Source of the DNA: Plakobranchus ocellatus
Lineage: Eukaryota; Mollusca; Gastropoda; Plakobranchidae
Length of the DNA stretch: 24,607 nucleotides
NCBI GenBank assembly: GCA_019648995.1
Contig: BLXT01002238.1
Location: forward strand, 1,782,923 to 1,807,529
Reading direction: 5' to 3'
The notes under the pieces were generated by a model. The model did not search any database. It had not been told where the DNA came from and saw only the letters and a list, made by a program, of their open reading frames with translations. Numbering within the stretch: the first letter of the stretch is position 1; each line of letters begins with the position of its first letter. A program made the position numbers and the translations under genes. Shown here piece by piece: positions 9,429 to 20,114 of the stretch.

Positions 9429-11229
9429 CAATGAATAATTGAAAATAGAACGTGTAGACCTCAGTGTTAGACAGAAAATAATTTTCAAATTACAACGGGA
9501 AAATACCTGAATAACGTAAGCTTGTATTGGGCATCGGGACAAATAAACAAGTGGCAAATGGAATAATGAATGTGCCGGTATAAGAACCCGCAACACCCCA
9601 ATGGGCTCAGATAACGCTGGTAAAGAAAAGAGTAAAAAGTGATCTTAAGGAAATAAGAAATTCAATTTGCTGGGACAATAGCTTGAAGATGGCCTGAACC
9701 GCTCGCAGATTTCAAACAAGATGAATGTATCATTAAAAAAAGACTAATGCTCCCGTTTTGTGTAGAGGCCACCTTTACCAAAAATCTTTTGCAACTCTAC
9801 TCTATGTATCCTGTTAAATACAAAAACCGAAGAGGATAATTGCCCTAAACGAGATACAAGGTCGATCTTGCTATAAATTTAGACAATCTTAAGACACAAT
9901 AGAATAAGGCAGCATAAAAAAATTTGAACAAAATAGACTGTGCAAAAAATGTATTTAAAAAACAAAACAAACACAGTTTTCTTATTAAGTTGAACAGACT
10001 ACAGTTATTGTCATGAGAGCTTCACACGAGAGCTTCACAAAAGACCGCTGGACAGTCACACCGGTTTAAGAAATAACAAGATCGACTAGAGTTATCCTCT
10101 TATTTCATTTTTGTAATCCACAAGATAATCTCGCTTCAATATATAGGCTACACAATGTCACAAAGCAGTATATAAAAAATGTGGTTCAAGTCTGTGACAG
10201 CTATTAAATGCATTTGGAATTTATTAAAAAGCTTTCAGCTGTCAGATACTTACAAATTTGAACACACTGGCATTACTGAAAGCTTTAAGACTTAAGATTT
10301 ATCAAAATCCATCCTCAGGTTACTGGCTATTTAAGGTTGTGTAAAGGCTAGCAATTTGTGCCAGAATAAAGAGTCCGTGGTTCAATGACATAAATACCAT
10401 TTTCTGAGTGTTTTCTTTCACAAATATTGACGCAGAGATATACATTTCAATTTAAAAAAAAACATTACATTTTTTAATAGTGGTTTTGTAGCAACAATTT
10501 TTATTCTGTGCTCGGCCAGAATTTCAACTTCTCTTGATCGCTGTCTAACGTGCAATGAAAGACGAATGCACAGTTGGCAAATACGCACAATAAAACCTTG
10601 TATAGGAGGTAAATTGTCGAAAGCAAAGGTCAAGACCAAATAGGCCCAAACTTTCGCTCACAACCAGCATGCGTGCATGCAAAATTTCACGATGTCACAA
10701 TCACTCGACTTTGAGAAAACGGCAACTCTGAAACTACAGTTAATATTTTATAAATAACACATCTGCCACTCGACACGTCATCGACAGTTATTACAATCTT
10801 GATTGACACGACTTTACTATCGAAACGGCTGCCATCTTGAATTTTGTCAAGGTAATAACTATTCTTTTTCAAAATTCAAACTTTTCCCTTCTTATTTGAA
10901 TTTTAATCACTTGAAATCTTACTTATATATTTAGAGATACATTATTTATAATCATACATATACCTTTTGTTATCTTGAGAATTTTTGCATCGCATAAACT
11001 TGTTCAGTGATGGCTTTGTCCCTATTTACAAAAATTAAAAAAAAAAAGCCATGATTGATTATGCAGCTTTATCGACTAAAATGCCTATGCAAAGTTTTAA
11101 ATGAATGTAAAGATGTATCATAAATATTGGAAATATACCAACAAAATACGTTGCGGCTTATATGAGGTATTGGCCTAGACCTTAATACTGATGTCGAAAA
11201 CTAGAGCGAAGAGACAGCATTAAATTTAT
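9425..11229. other. Unannotated AT-rich intergenic stretch
   Basis: No gene or repeat element was recognised on either strand. A near-palindrome GCATGCGTGCATGC lies at about 10668-10681. Open frames are short and lack any motif. Confidence 0.45.
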
Positions 11230-11765
11230 ACAACAGCGAAAATGTCTATCAAATCAACTTTTCAAACAAGAGTCTGAATCCGAATCTAGACAATAGCAAC
11301 ATACCAGTCAGATATGGCCTTGTTAAATGAGAGATGGATTTAAATCCAGACAATAGCAGTGCGCAAATCAAATCAGCTTTATCAAATAAGAGCCTGGATC
11401 TAAATCTAGACAATAGCAAAATGCCAGTCAGAACCAGTTTTTCAATTAAGAAAATGGATTTCAATCTAGACTATAGCAAAATGCCAGTCATACTCATATC
11501 TAGTTTATTAAATGAGAGATTAGATCTAAATCTAAATTATAGCAAATGGCCAATCATATCTAGTTTATCAAATAAGAGATTGGATCTAAATCTAAACAAC
11601 AGCAAATTGACAGTTAGATCCCACTTTATCTATCATGAGACTGAATCTAGAAAACTCTAGAAAAAAAAAGCAAAAAGACAGTCAAGCCTTTTCAATTGAG
11701 AAACTGAATCGAAGTCTAAGCAATACTAAAGAATCAATAAGATCTAGCGCTATCAAAACTTGTTC
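11230..11765. repeat. Minisatellite with a 60-bp unit, about nine copies
   Basis: The block ACAATAGCAAAATGCCAGTC recurs at about 11230, 11290, 11350, 11410 and 11470, exactly 60 bp apart, then at about 11535, 11595 and in decayed form to 11765. Each unit also holds TCAAATAAGAG and GGATCTAAATCTAG. Because 60 is divisible by three, a + strand frame (11334-11660) shows a 20-residue repeat with the core LDLNLDNSK, and the opposite strand is open too. One-base differences between units shift the frame, so this reads as DNA repetition and not as a protein exon. Confidence 0.9.
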
Positions 11766-12404
11766 AGATATCCAGATCTATTCTATAGTATGATCTCGAT
11801 AAAGATTTGTCTCTATTACTGTACCGTGCACATTAATATATAAACTTCGAAAAAAATGTGAATGGATTGAAGAAGCCTTTGCAATAATTGTTCATATTTC
11901 AGGATTTTTAAAATATTGCTTATATTTGAACTTCAACCTTACTATTTCTTTTTCTTCTTGGTCTGTATGAATGTTTAGACAAAAAAGCAGTATGGTATGC
12001 TATTTTGGTATTTACATACTGTATGCATAAACAGCTGTCTATTTATGAACATAACACTCTAAGCTTAAAAACGGTTTTATATAGACAAGAGCAACATTGT
12101 GATTTCTAAACTGTGCACAGAAAGATAATACAGAAATACAAGCAGATAATGCAGAACACTGACGTCTATACTAAAAAGAATGCTCGAATTCCAATATATA
12201 AGCCTAGAAAGCAAGACAGAAAACGAATAAGATAAACTTACTTGTGGAATAGCAAAAAAAAGAACTGCATACACACTTCCTNNNNNNNNNNNNNNNNNAA
12301 ATGGGCTGAAATTTAAACAAAAACTAAAATCGAACATTCTTCTCTTAAACAAAGCAAAGGAGAGATCACTGAGAATCGCACGGTGGCCATCTGAAGATTA
12401 TTTA
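11766..12404. other. AT-rich stretch with an assembly gap
   Basis: It contains 17 N's at 12282-12298. No gene or element was recognised on either side of the gap. Confidence 0.6.
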
Positions 12405-13014
12405 CTGTGATGGACCTTGAACTATATACCTGTGCTTTATATAAATAAGTTTTTCGATTTTTATGTCGCGTAAAACTTCTTAGCTACTGAACAGGCTGAC
12501 TACAAATTTTGTATGAAAGGTTAGCTGTGGCGGAAAGGTTCACCGTTTTTGTGAAGAAGTCCAAATCATATATCTCATTCTCCTTTTTTGTTTTATATTG
12601 TTTTCTCAAAATGTAACTAAGAATTTCACGGTCAGCCATGTTGCTATCATTTGAAATGTACAAATTTCCGGTTTTTGACTTTTTTCATTGAGGCCACAGA
12701 TATACACTAATCAATGGCTTTCTTTCTGGGTTGCATTGGAAGCGCAGGTCTAGATTCTAGGTTTGACATCTAAATGAAGGCATCATTAGATCTGGATCTA
12801 GATAGGCTTGATTAAAAGTATTGATTTAAGGTCTAATTATAGCTCTGCTTTCATTCTAGGCTATATTCTAGGTAATTAATAGATAAGAGAATATCTTTGT
12901 ATCTCATTTTATTTCATACTATACGCATTCTATTTAGATCTAGATTTTAGGGTTCTCTTAGATCAAGAGGTTCATAACGGCATCTCATGTCAACATTTGG
13001 ATAATATGTACTAT

Positions 13015-13069
<55 letters not shown>

Positions 13070-13160
13070 CTCTCTCCCTTTCTCTTTTCCTCTGATCACT
13101 GTGTTGCGTTTCCAGTCATTAGTATAATTGTATATTCGATATCCATGAGACAAAGAAGGT
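12405..13160 (+). repeat. Dispersed repeat R, copy 1 (unidentified)
   Basis: It matches R copy 2 (16885-17768) in order and orientation. Shared blocks include CGTAAAACT, TTTTGTATGAAAG with TTAGCTGT, ACTAATCAATGGCTTT, a GGAAGCG stretch followed by GTCTAGATTCTAG, GATCTAGATAGGC, CTTATTTTATTT-type sequence, TTAGATCTAGATT, a GGTATCTCATGTCGACATT-type block, the CT tract and GGTTCCA. It has no coding capacity and no terminal inverted repeat I could see. The orientation given is arbitrary. Copy 1 is uninterrupted and serves as an empty site for the SINE found in copy 2. Confidence 0.8.
13019..13067. repeat. (TC)n microsatellite inside repeat R copy 1
   Basis: About 24 perfect TC steps occupy the place where R copy 2 has an interrupted pyrimidine tract, so it expanded from sequence carried by the repeat. 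Confidence 0.95.
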
Positions 13161-13324
13161 AATAATTAAAATCTGACATCAGGAAAATATCGTGAAATCT
13201 ACGTTAACTTTCAAGTAACATAATAATGCCCCGAAATTTACAATCAATCTAATTCTAAAAAAAAACGTATTTAAAAATGTATATCGAAACATCTTTACGC
13301 ATCGGTATACTCTGTGTTTTACGC

Positions 13325-13470
13325 AGTTACCTCTCATTATAATGGAGCTAAGCTCAAACATGCAATGCCTGCAAACATTTTTGTGGAGTGTCAATAAAAT
13401 CCACAAAAATATAGATATGTTATTATAGATCATGCCATTGCCATTTTATGTGGGCACATTTTAAAATACC
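13325..13470 (+). repeat. Small dispersed repeat X, copy 1
   Basis: It aligns with 16550-16675: GGAG, TAAGC-type and GCCT blocks, then TTTTGTGG, CAATAAAATCCAC, TATAGAT and GTGGGCACATTTT in the same order. The family is not known to me. It lies 165 bp after R copy 1, whereas copy 2 lies before R copy 2. The orientation is arbitrary. Confidence 0.6.
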
Positions 13471-15092
13471 GAAGTTATTTTTACGGATTTATAAAATGTG
13501 CACCGCAAGCCAAAGCTAAAGGGAAAAAAAACAGAATTATAGGTTTGGTTCGCAACTTTTGTTTTCTTGAGAACATCTTTAAGTGAAATGATAAAAATCA
13601 GCAATGGGTTTGGCTAGTTAAAAAAATAACGCTAAGATTCCAGGTGGTGGGGAGCATGGCCGCCAAGTATCCAACCGTTTGAAATGGTCGCTCTTGTTGC
13701 CGAATACTTAGTCCCCAGCAACTCCCGTCTTCTCAAAATTTTTAAAATTAAAAATTGCTTTAGAAAGAGCGTGAAGCAATCATCTGTGCTGTTATATGCT
13801 TTCTCATCCCCGCCGACTAGGCTGTAAAGGACAGAATATTTCTCTTGAATATAAAATCTTGCAGTAGTAACTACAAGAACAACAAGGTATTTAGAAGCGT
13901 GAAATACAGGATAAGGCCGGGAATGAATGTGAGATTGAGAGAGATACCCCGAGAGATTGGGGAAAGACTGAGCCATTTTAGATGCACTAAGCAAAGATTA
14001 TACACACTTACAAAACATAATATAAGGCAAGGTTTTAACTTGTTGAATTTAACCATCACAAGCCTAGAAACATATCTATTAGACAATCTATTAACACATT
14101 ACTGTGATAAGCCTTGTCACAATCGGTGAGAATCTTGGCCCCCATGAGAGGAGCAAACTCTTGGATCTCTAATCCACGCAAACTAATGATATCTGTTTCA
14201 TTGTGCCCATCTCAAAATAATGCCGCACGGTAAGACTAAATATCAGTTACCAAATCCTCCAGCAATAAGCTTCCCTGCCACAGTGCCATGTTTTGCAGGC
14301 TAGGCCTATTATATGGCGTGAATAAGGGAAAAAGCGAGGAAGAGAGAGACGAGAGGAAAGATTATTGAAGCCATGCTGATATGCCATACGCTTGCGTTGA
14401 AATTATTTTCTTATTATAGGCATACCTCTCGTGTTCACAGAGATAGAAAAACTTTCTAGTAAATTAATATTTTTTGTTATTCACAACGATAGTCTATCAG
14501 CCTTGCAGGTTATCTAAAACAACAAAGTTTAGAGATCAAAATATTGGGCACTCTTACAAATTGTTTAGAGAACCTGTAGGCATCCGGTAGAAAGAGAAAG
14601 TTGACCAATTTTCTAAAGCGACTCTAAATCGCGCCTCATCGCCACATAAACTCATATATGCTAGCCTACTTCGATCTAAAACTTAAAATACAATTATAAA
14701 TCCATACATTTTGGCAAGGAAATCGTAATTCTGAGGGAGTCAATTAGCTCCATGAAGTACTCTCTAACCTAGGTAAAGTCCTAAGCTAAAGAGATGAAGG
14801 AACAGGCAGAAAAAGGACAAGGGTGATGTGTAGGCCCCGGGTGAATTACACAGGACAACCTACTTGCTGTTTACGACCGCCTCTACACTGTTCGGCATAT
14901 TTTAACTGAATTTTCAGACTTCTAGGTCACAAGCTTAAGTTCTAAAACGTAGCTGACATGAACAGACTTTTTCGAGAGGTCAATCCCTCTCGCATAATGG
15001 GTTACACAATGGAACTTGGTGCCTATGGTAATATCTCTGGCTTTGTACACTTCTTCTAAATAAATAATGACTGTGAGAGAGAATATAATTCT
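13471..15092. other. Unannotated stretch
   Basis: No gene was recognised. A 120-codon minus frame at 13632-13994 and a 94-codon plus frame at 13845-14129 overlap and show no motif. A minus frame at 14922-15128 (LEEVYKARDITIGTKFHCV) reads a little like a protein but could not be assigned. It ends inside the shared SINE tail described next, so part of it at least is repeat. Confidence 0.4.
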
Positions 15093-15145
15093 TGAGATCA
15101 CCCATGAATGGTGGACTGGGTATATCAATCAATCAATTAATCAAC
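15093..15145 (+). repeat. SINE-type 3' tail with (TCAA)n
   Basis: GAGATCACCCATGAATGGTG and then GACTGGGTATATCAATCAAT match the 3' end of the S1 SINEs (GAGATCACCTTGTTGTGGAC, TGGCTATATACAA), followed by a tetranucleotide run. No tRNA-like head of the S1 type lies upstream, so it is either a truncated element or the tail of a different SINE or LINE sharing this 3' end. Confidence 0.55.
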
Positions 15146-16549
15146 AGATTTAGGTAAACTAAATATTCACTGGTGTCTTATGGAGAAACTTTGATCGATA
15201 GGAGCACAATCTATGCCAGTCAATTTAAAGGAGAGACTCGGGTCTCGTAACGTACTTAAGGAAGCCAGTAAAGAGAGTGATTGTTTGATTTCTCTGGCCG
15301 AATTTTATTCAGGAGCATCATCAGTTCTGAGACCGCGAAGATCAAACTGGCCTTGATACATTTAATTTTTTAAAACTTCGAATTGTATCCAAAGTAGAAG
15401 TAAAACTAAAGTTCAAAAGCGATACTGATTCTGAAAAATTATCAACAATACACTAATGAAAATTTGTAGCTTAGATATATGCCAGGCGAGAAAACTGTCT
15501 TGCATTTGATCAGCAGTTAATTTTGTAAGAGAGAAAAGGGTTTATTACGTTTGTAAGGACCAAGTTTGATGAGTAGGCAGAATAATATATTGACTAATAG
15601 GGTAATTATTAAATTACAAATTTTAGCTTTTTGCTTCACTGTGAAGCCGCTTGGAGTTCTAAGTTAAACGGGTTTGACACGATTGAAACTCCGAGAGGGC
15701 TGAATTTTGGCCGTTAGGAAAACATAGGCAAGCCAGTAAACAAATAAAAAGTGCAGTTGGAGCCAACAACTTTGTGACTATTTGTTCACACCGGTACAGA
15801 GTACACGAGTATACGGACTGGCGTTTGGAGAGACACAGATAGATCTAGTCATTAATTTCCTCGGCCACGGAGCTTGATAAATCAGCAAAAACTGGTATAC
15901 AGTTTGCATAATTTTGTTTGAAGATTAGATTGGACATTAAGTAAATGTACTCTTTTAAGACTAAATTGTACTACTGTTTTAAAGAACGACTAGCATTTTT
16001 TATTGGTATTCTTCATTTATTCTTGCCGATATTAATATCTAACTTGTTTATAATAAATTTGTAGGTCTTGGTGTGATGTCCTAAAGTCCAAATTATTGTT
16101 CCTTAGTTGGTTATTGGGTTCATTGATTTCCTTTTTCCTGTTTGTTTGAACGATTAATCCCAGTACTACGTCTCTTGGGAACTACACACATAAATAATAA
16201 ACGAACCTCGCCAACCTCTTTTTTATAAAGTTGTTGAAGCGCACATTGCTATAATTGAGCTGAAAAGATAAAATTTAATCGACGCTGGAAACAGATCGAA
16301 AAGGAAGTACTCGTTCTTGAACAGTTGTATTTTTAATAGATTATAATTATATTATATTATGCCCGCATTTTTATCGACACCATTCGCACTTTTGCTCACT
16401 TAAAAAAACAGTGAAGCAAACCTGAAGGAAATGAGATTGGTGTACCCTAAATTATTGACCTCAAACCTAAGTGACAGCTGAAATTTCTCTTTTTTTTTTT
16501 TCAAAACCATCAAAGCAATAATTAATTTACCAAATAGAGTATTCTTACA
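15146..16549. other. Unannotated AT-rich stretch
   Basis: No gene, SINE or LINE was recognised. It has poly(T) at about 16490-16501. Confidence 0.45.
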
Positions 16550-16675
16550 ATAAAGGAGTAAAGCCCGAACAAGTGACACCTACACCCAATTTTGTGGGGG
16601 GCAATAAAATCCACCTATAGATGTATCAATCAAAAAAGGTTAAAGTGGGCATATTTTGATAGTACGATAATGGTT
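16550..16675 (+). repeat. Small dispersed repeat X, copy 2
   Basis: It is the partner of 13325-13470, sharing TTTTGTGG, an exact CAATAAAATCCAC and GTGGGCATATTTT. Spacing differs by small indels, consistent with age. Confidence 0.6.
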
Positions 16676-16884
16676 CTCTAATGTTCAGATTTTATCGCGG
16701 AAAGAATTCTTAAGCACTAATCATCTCAGTCTCTTCTTCGCAGCATAAACTGCTTATTTTTATGCGTAAGCACAAGGCTGCTAAGGACCTTAGCGCAAAT
16801 TAGTATTTAAAATTCGGTGCGTAAATTTCGTCGGAATAACAATATTGCCAGTCCCTTTCCATCACACTTCCTTGATTTCCACAA

Positions 16885-17768
16885 TATCTAATCTATATAC
16901 AATTATGTGCACTTTGATTTTTTTTTGTCACGTAAAACTCCTGAACCACCGAACAGAATGACTTTAAATTTTGTATGAAAGATTAGCTGTCGCGGACGGG
17001 TGCACTGATTACGTCTAGGAGTCCTACCTCTTTCTTTTACGATCAGTTATTTTGCCAACTTTCAAATATATAGGCCTAAATTTTAGGTTTATAATTTTTA
17101 TTGAAGCCATAGAGATACATTAATCAATGGCTTTTATTCAGGGCTGCAGTGGAAGCGAAAGTCTAGATTCTAGCTTAGACATCTAAACCAAGGCGTCATT
17201 GTCTAGATCTAGATAGGCCTGATTAGGCATACAGATCTAGATTCAAGGCCTTATTATTCCTTAAGATCCACAAGAATCTAGATCTAAACTAGCACGAATT
17301 CATTACTTAAATCATTCAGGAGGTTTACGAAAAATAACATTCAAAGTACACAAATATATAAAATATAGATAAAGGAATACCTCTGCATCTTATTTTATTT
17401 TATGGGCGCGCATGTTATTCAGATTTAGATTCTAGGGTTCCCTTAGATCTAGATTCTAGGAGCGTCGATGGTACAGTGGCTAGCAAGTCCACCCTGAGAT
17501 CTGCAGGGACTTTTCTGTCGCGGGTTCGAGCCCCGCCACCGGCGCCCTAGCCTGACGAAGGCCCTGAAAGCCTGAGATCACCTTGTTGTGGACTGGCTAT
17601 ATACAAAAACCAAACCCTTAGATCTAAATGTTTAAAGCGGTATCTCATGTCGACATTCAAACTCTCTTTCTCTCCCTCTCGCTTTCTCTTCTTTGAATCA
17701 CAGTATTGCGGTTCCACTCAATTGCTCGTAGAACGGGTTATACAGCAACTAGTATAATATATTATATA
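16885..17768 (+). repeat. Dispersed repeat R, copy 2, interrupted by a SINE
   Basis: It is the same unidentified repeat as 12405-13160. Without the SINE at 17459-17614 and one duplicate it is about 715 bp. Similarity to copy 1 ends near 17768 at TAGTATAAT/TATATA, which is also where the LINE C-terminal codons begin on the minus strand. Internal GATCTAGAT-type motifs are dense. Confidence 0.8.
17459..17614 (+). mobile_element. tRNA-derived SINE (S1), well preserved, inserted in repeat R
   Basis: The head folds like a tRNA. The anticodon-like stem CCCTG/CAGGG encloses seven bases, and the T stem GCGGG/CCCGC encloses TTCGAGC. The A box (TGGTACAGTGG) and B box (GGGTTCGAGCC) are intact. The 3' body reads GCCTGACGAAGGCCCTGAAA, then GATCACCTTGTTGTGGACTG and ends TATATACAAAAACC with no poly(A). 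A 12-bp direct repeat CCCTTAGATCTA lies at 17440-17451 and 17615-17626, with nine extra bases on the 5' side. R copy 1 lacks the SINE. Confidence 0.9.
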
Positions 17769-18869
17769 GGTACCTTGTCTGGAACAGACATTGGCAATAA
17801 TTGGCGATTTCCCCCCGTCAAACCTATCCTCAGTTAATCTTATAAAGTTGTTATTGCTACCCTTGACTATTGCCCATGACTTAAGATTTTCAACCAAAGT
17901 TATTCTTTGTCTACGCCGACTGCTTCAATCTTTCCAGTGATTGCTAAGTGTTCTAAACCCTTGTGTCAGCAAATATGGACTAAAAACTGTAGTTGCCTCT
18001 GTCTTATGGTTTTAATTAGTGATCGCTCAAGATTAGCCTTTTTCAGTACCAATTCATTTGACTTTTTTCCGTCCATGATAGCCTCATCATTCTTCTGATT
18101 AACCAAATCTCTACTGTTTCTAGTTTTTTCTCTATTTCTTTGTTTATTGTCCAACACTCACTACCATACAAAAGTACTGACCATACGTATGTTTTAATTA
18201 CCCTTATTTTGGTTTTCATACATATGTTTCTATTTGCCAGTATTGATTTCATTTTTGGGAATGTAGCTTTGGCCATGGCTATTCTTTTGCTTATTTCACT
18301 TGTGCATCTGCCATCTGATGTTATCAGGTAAACTAGATATTTGAATTTGTTGTTTGATTTATTTGCCTTTGCTAACGAGATTGCACTTGAGGTTAGAGGA
18401 TTTCTTTGAGATGACCATACATTCCGTTTTCTTTACATTCAAAGACAGGCCCATTCTTTCGCTCTCTAAAACTACAATATCTAAAAGTTTTTGGAGTTGT
18501 TTGGGCAGATTCTGCTATTAAAACTGTATCATCTGCATACCTGAGATTATTAAGATTCTGTCCATTTATTTTTAATCTTGAAACACCATCAAGATTCCTT
18601 AAGATTATTTCACTATATAAGTTAAAAAGATCAGGAGACATTACACATCCCTGCCTCACATTTCTTTTGATTAGTTTTAAATCACTATGTTCTCCTTCAA
18701 TTCTTACAGATGCAGACTGACCCCAGTATAAATTTCTAATGACTCAGATCTTTTCCATCGATGTCTAATTTTTCTAGCATACGAAACAGCTCTGCATGAC
18801 TTACTTTGTCATAGGCCTTAGAATAATCAATGAAACAGATTATTAATTCATTCTTTTCATCTCTCCTTC
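17769..18869 (-). pseudogene. LINE reverse transcriptase and C-terminal region, copy 2
   Basis: The blocks run in minus-strand order. RT palm start: NELIICFIDYSKAYDKVSHA, then LFRMLEKLDIDGKDL. Next RQGCVMSPDLFNLYSE, then NNLRYADDTVLIAES with the catalytic YADD at 18528-18539. Thumb and C-terminus: VIKTYVWSVLLYGSECWTIN, KANLERSLIKTIRQRQLQFL, EHLAITGKIE, QRITLVENLKSW and finally IIANVCSRQGT near 17773. Several frameshifts and stops break it, so it is dead although YADD survives. The C-terminal style fits RTE-like LINEs. It is much better preserved than copy 1 and reaches the natural protein end. Confidence 0.9.
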
Positions 18870-19028
18870 GGGGGGCGTCGATGGCACAGTGGCTAGCGAG
18901 TCCGCCCTGAGATCTGCAGCGACCATTCTGTAGCGGATTCGAGCCCCGCCACCGGCGCCCTGGCCTGACGGAGGGCCTCAAAGCCTGAAATTACCTTGTT
19001 GTGGACTGGCTATATACAAAAACCAATA
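18870..19028 (+). mobile_element. tRNA-derived SINE (S1) inserted in LINE copy 2
   Basis: It begins GGGGGCGTCGATGGCACAGT with an A box, and the B box is slightly mutated (GGATTCGAGCC). The acceptor-like ends GGCGTCG and CGGCGCC can pair over seven positions, one G-U. It ends GGCTATATACAAAAACCA. Flanking direct repeats ATCTCTCCTTC (18859-18869) and ATCTCTCTTTC (19029-19039) match at 10 of 11 positions, so it jumped into the LINE after the LINE was in place. Confidence 0.88.
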
Positions 19029-19039
19029 ATCTCTCTTTC

Positions 19040-19110
19040 TATATTGTCCCTTGTAGAGTTCTTACATTCCATATTGCAATATATTTGCAACTATCAACTT
19101 GCTGCCCATG
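19040..19110 (-). pseudogene. Possible endonuclease start of LINE copy 2
   Basis: On the minus strand one frame reads KYIAIWNVRTLQG. IATWNVRTL is the usual opening of the apurinic-type endonuclease domain of non-LTR retrotransposons. If right, most of the endonuclease and the N-terminal part of the reverse transcriptase were deleted before the SINE arrived. Another frame (RDNIERE) could instead be read as reverse transcriptase continuing across the SINE. Confidence 0.4.
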
Positions 19111-19500
19111 GCATTCCCGAACGAGCAAGGTGACACCATCTTAACGGCTGCCACATCTTCACGCCGATCGGTTGGCTTTATTATTTCTTGCGCACAATAC
19201 TCGCGGTGGGTTGCGATCCTTCACGGAAACAGTTCCCATACATGTCAGTTTGTCTTATCATTGTATCATGATATCCTCTGCCTATCATAGTGAAGGTAAC
19301 ACCAGTTATGGGAACTATTCAGCTGCCCCTCTCTGCTGTCGTCACGCCGTCTGTCGTGCCTGTCTCTTCGATGTTCCCCCATGTACTTGGTCACCCTCAC
19401 AGGGGATTTTGTAAAAAGAGCAGGTGCCACGGGAGGCCATAGAATTGTAATGGGATACCCATGCTGCGGCCTCGGTTCACACCTATACTTATGTGAGTAG
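19111..19500 (-). other. GC-richer segment, possibly LINE 5' region
   Basis: This stretch is more GC-rich than its surroundings and carries a minus-strand frame (KPTDRREDVAAVKMVSP) leading towards the WNVRTL motif. That position would suit a LINE 5' UTR or leader. The assignment rests on position and composition only. Confidence 0.3.
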
Positions 19501-20114
19501 CTTTAATTTGCGCTCCATCATTTATTGAAGGAATTGTTCCATACACTCTGATGCCGCTACCACGAAAATTTCTCACGAACCAACACGTCTAAAACATGTT
19601 CACCTTTTGTGGATGGCTATACCGGAAGTGTCATAACACAGCAAAGAAGAGATCAATGTATTAACAAGTAAAATGAGTGTGCTCAATATGTAACATTTCA
19701 AAAACGAACTTTAAGTGTTTTCACTTTTGCTGAGTCCGAAGTTCTATGTGTGGGAGCAAAGTATTTCGATTGGCCACTAAAGGGCGATTCGCACTTACGT
19801 GGATATATACAGAGTACTACTGTGAAAATAATAAACTTGCAACGATTTGACCTTTCATCTGCTTTAATATATAACTCAAGGACGATCTTTTACTTCTGTT
19901 TCCAAGCATTTTGTACATGTAAAAAACTTGCAAAAAAAAAGTCAGACTCCTACGAACGTACTTTTTCAGAAATATTTACAAATTGATGCGGGACACAAAC
20001 TTTTAATAAAACAATTCCTTTACAATTGAACACTGTAAAAAAAATCGATAATTGTTGAAATAAAGATCACTCTCGAAGTGCCTCCTTAGGAAAAAACACA
20101 TGGAAAGATTAAGA
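19501..20114. other. Unannotated AT-rich stretch
   Basis: No gene or element was recognised. A 78-codon plus frame at 19750-19986 has no motif. Confidence 0.45.

Noticed and set aside
11334-11660. Repeat protein of 108 residues
   Set aside because: It arises from a 60-bp minisatellite; units shift frame upstream and the other strand is equally open.
13632-13994. 120-codon minus-strand frame
   Set aside because: No motif, no splice context, and an overlapping frame on the other strand of similar length.
14922-15128. 68-codon minus frame that reads somewhat like a protein
   Set aside because: It runs into a SINE-type tail and could not be assigned to any family.
17459-17545. A functional tRNA gene
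   Set aside because: The tRNA-like fold belongs to a SINE head: it is repeated across the window, followed by a constant body and tail and flanked by a target duplication; the anticodon loop lacks the invariant T before the anticodon.
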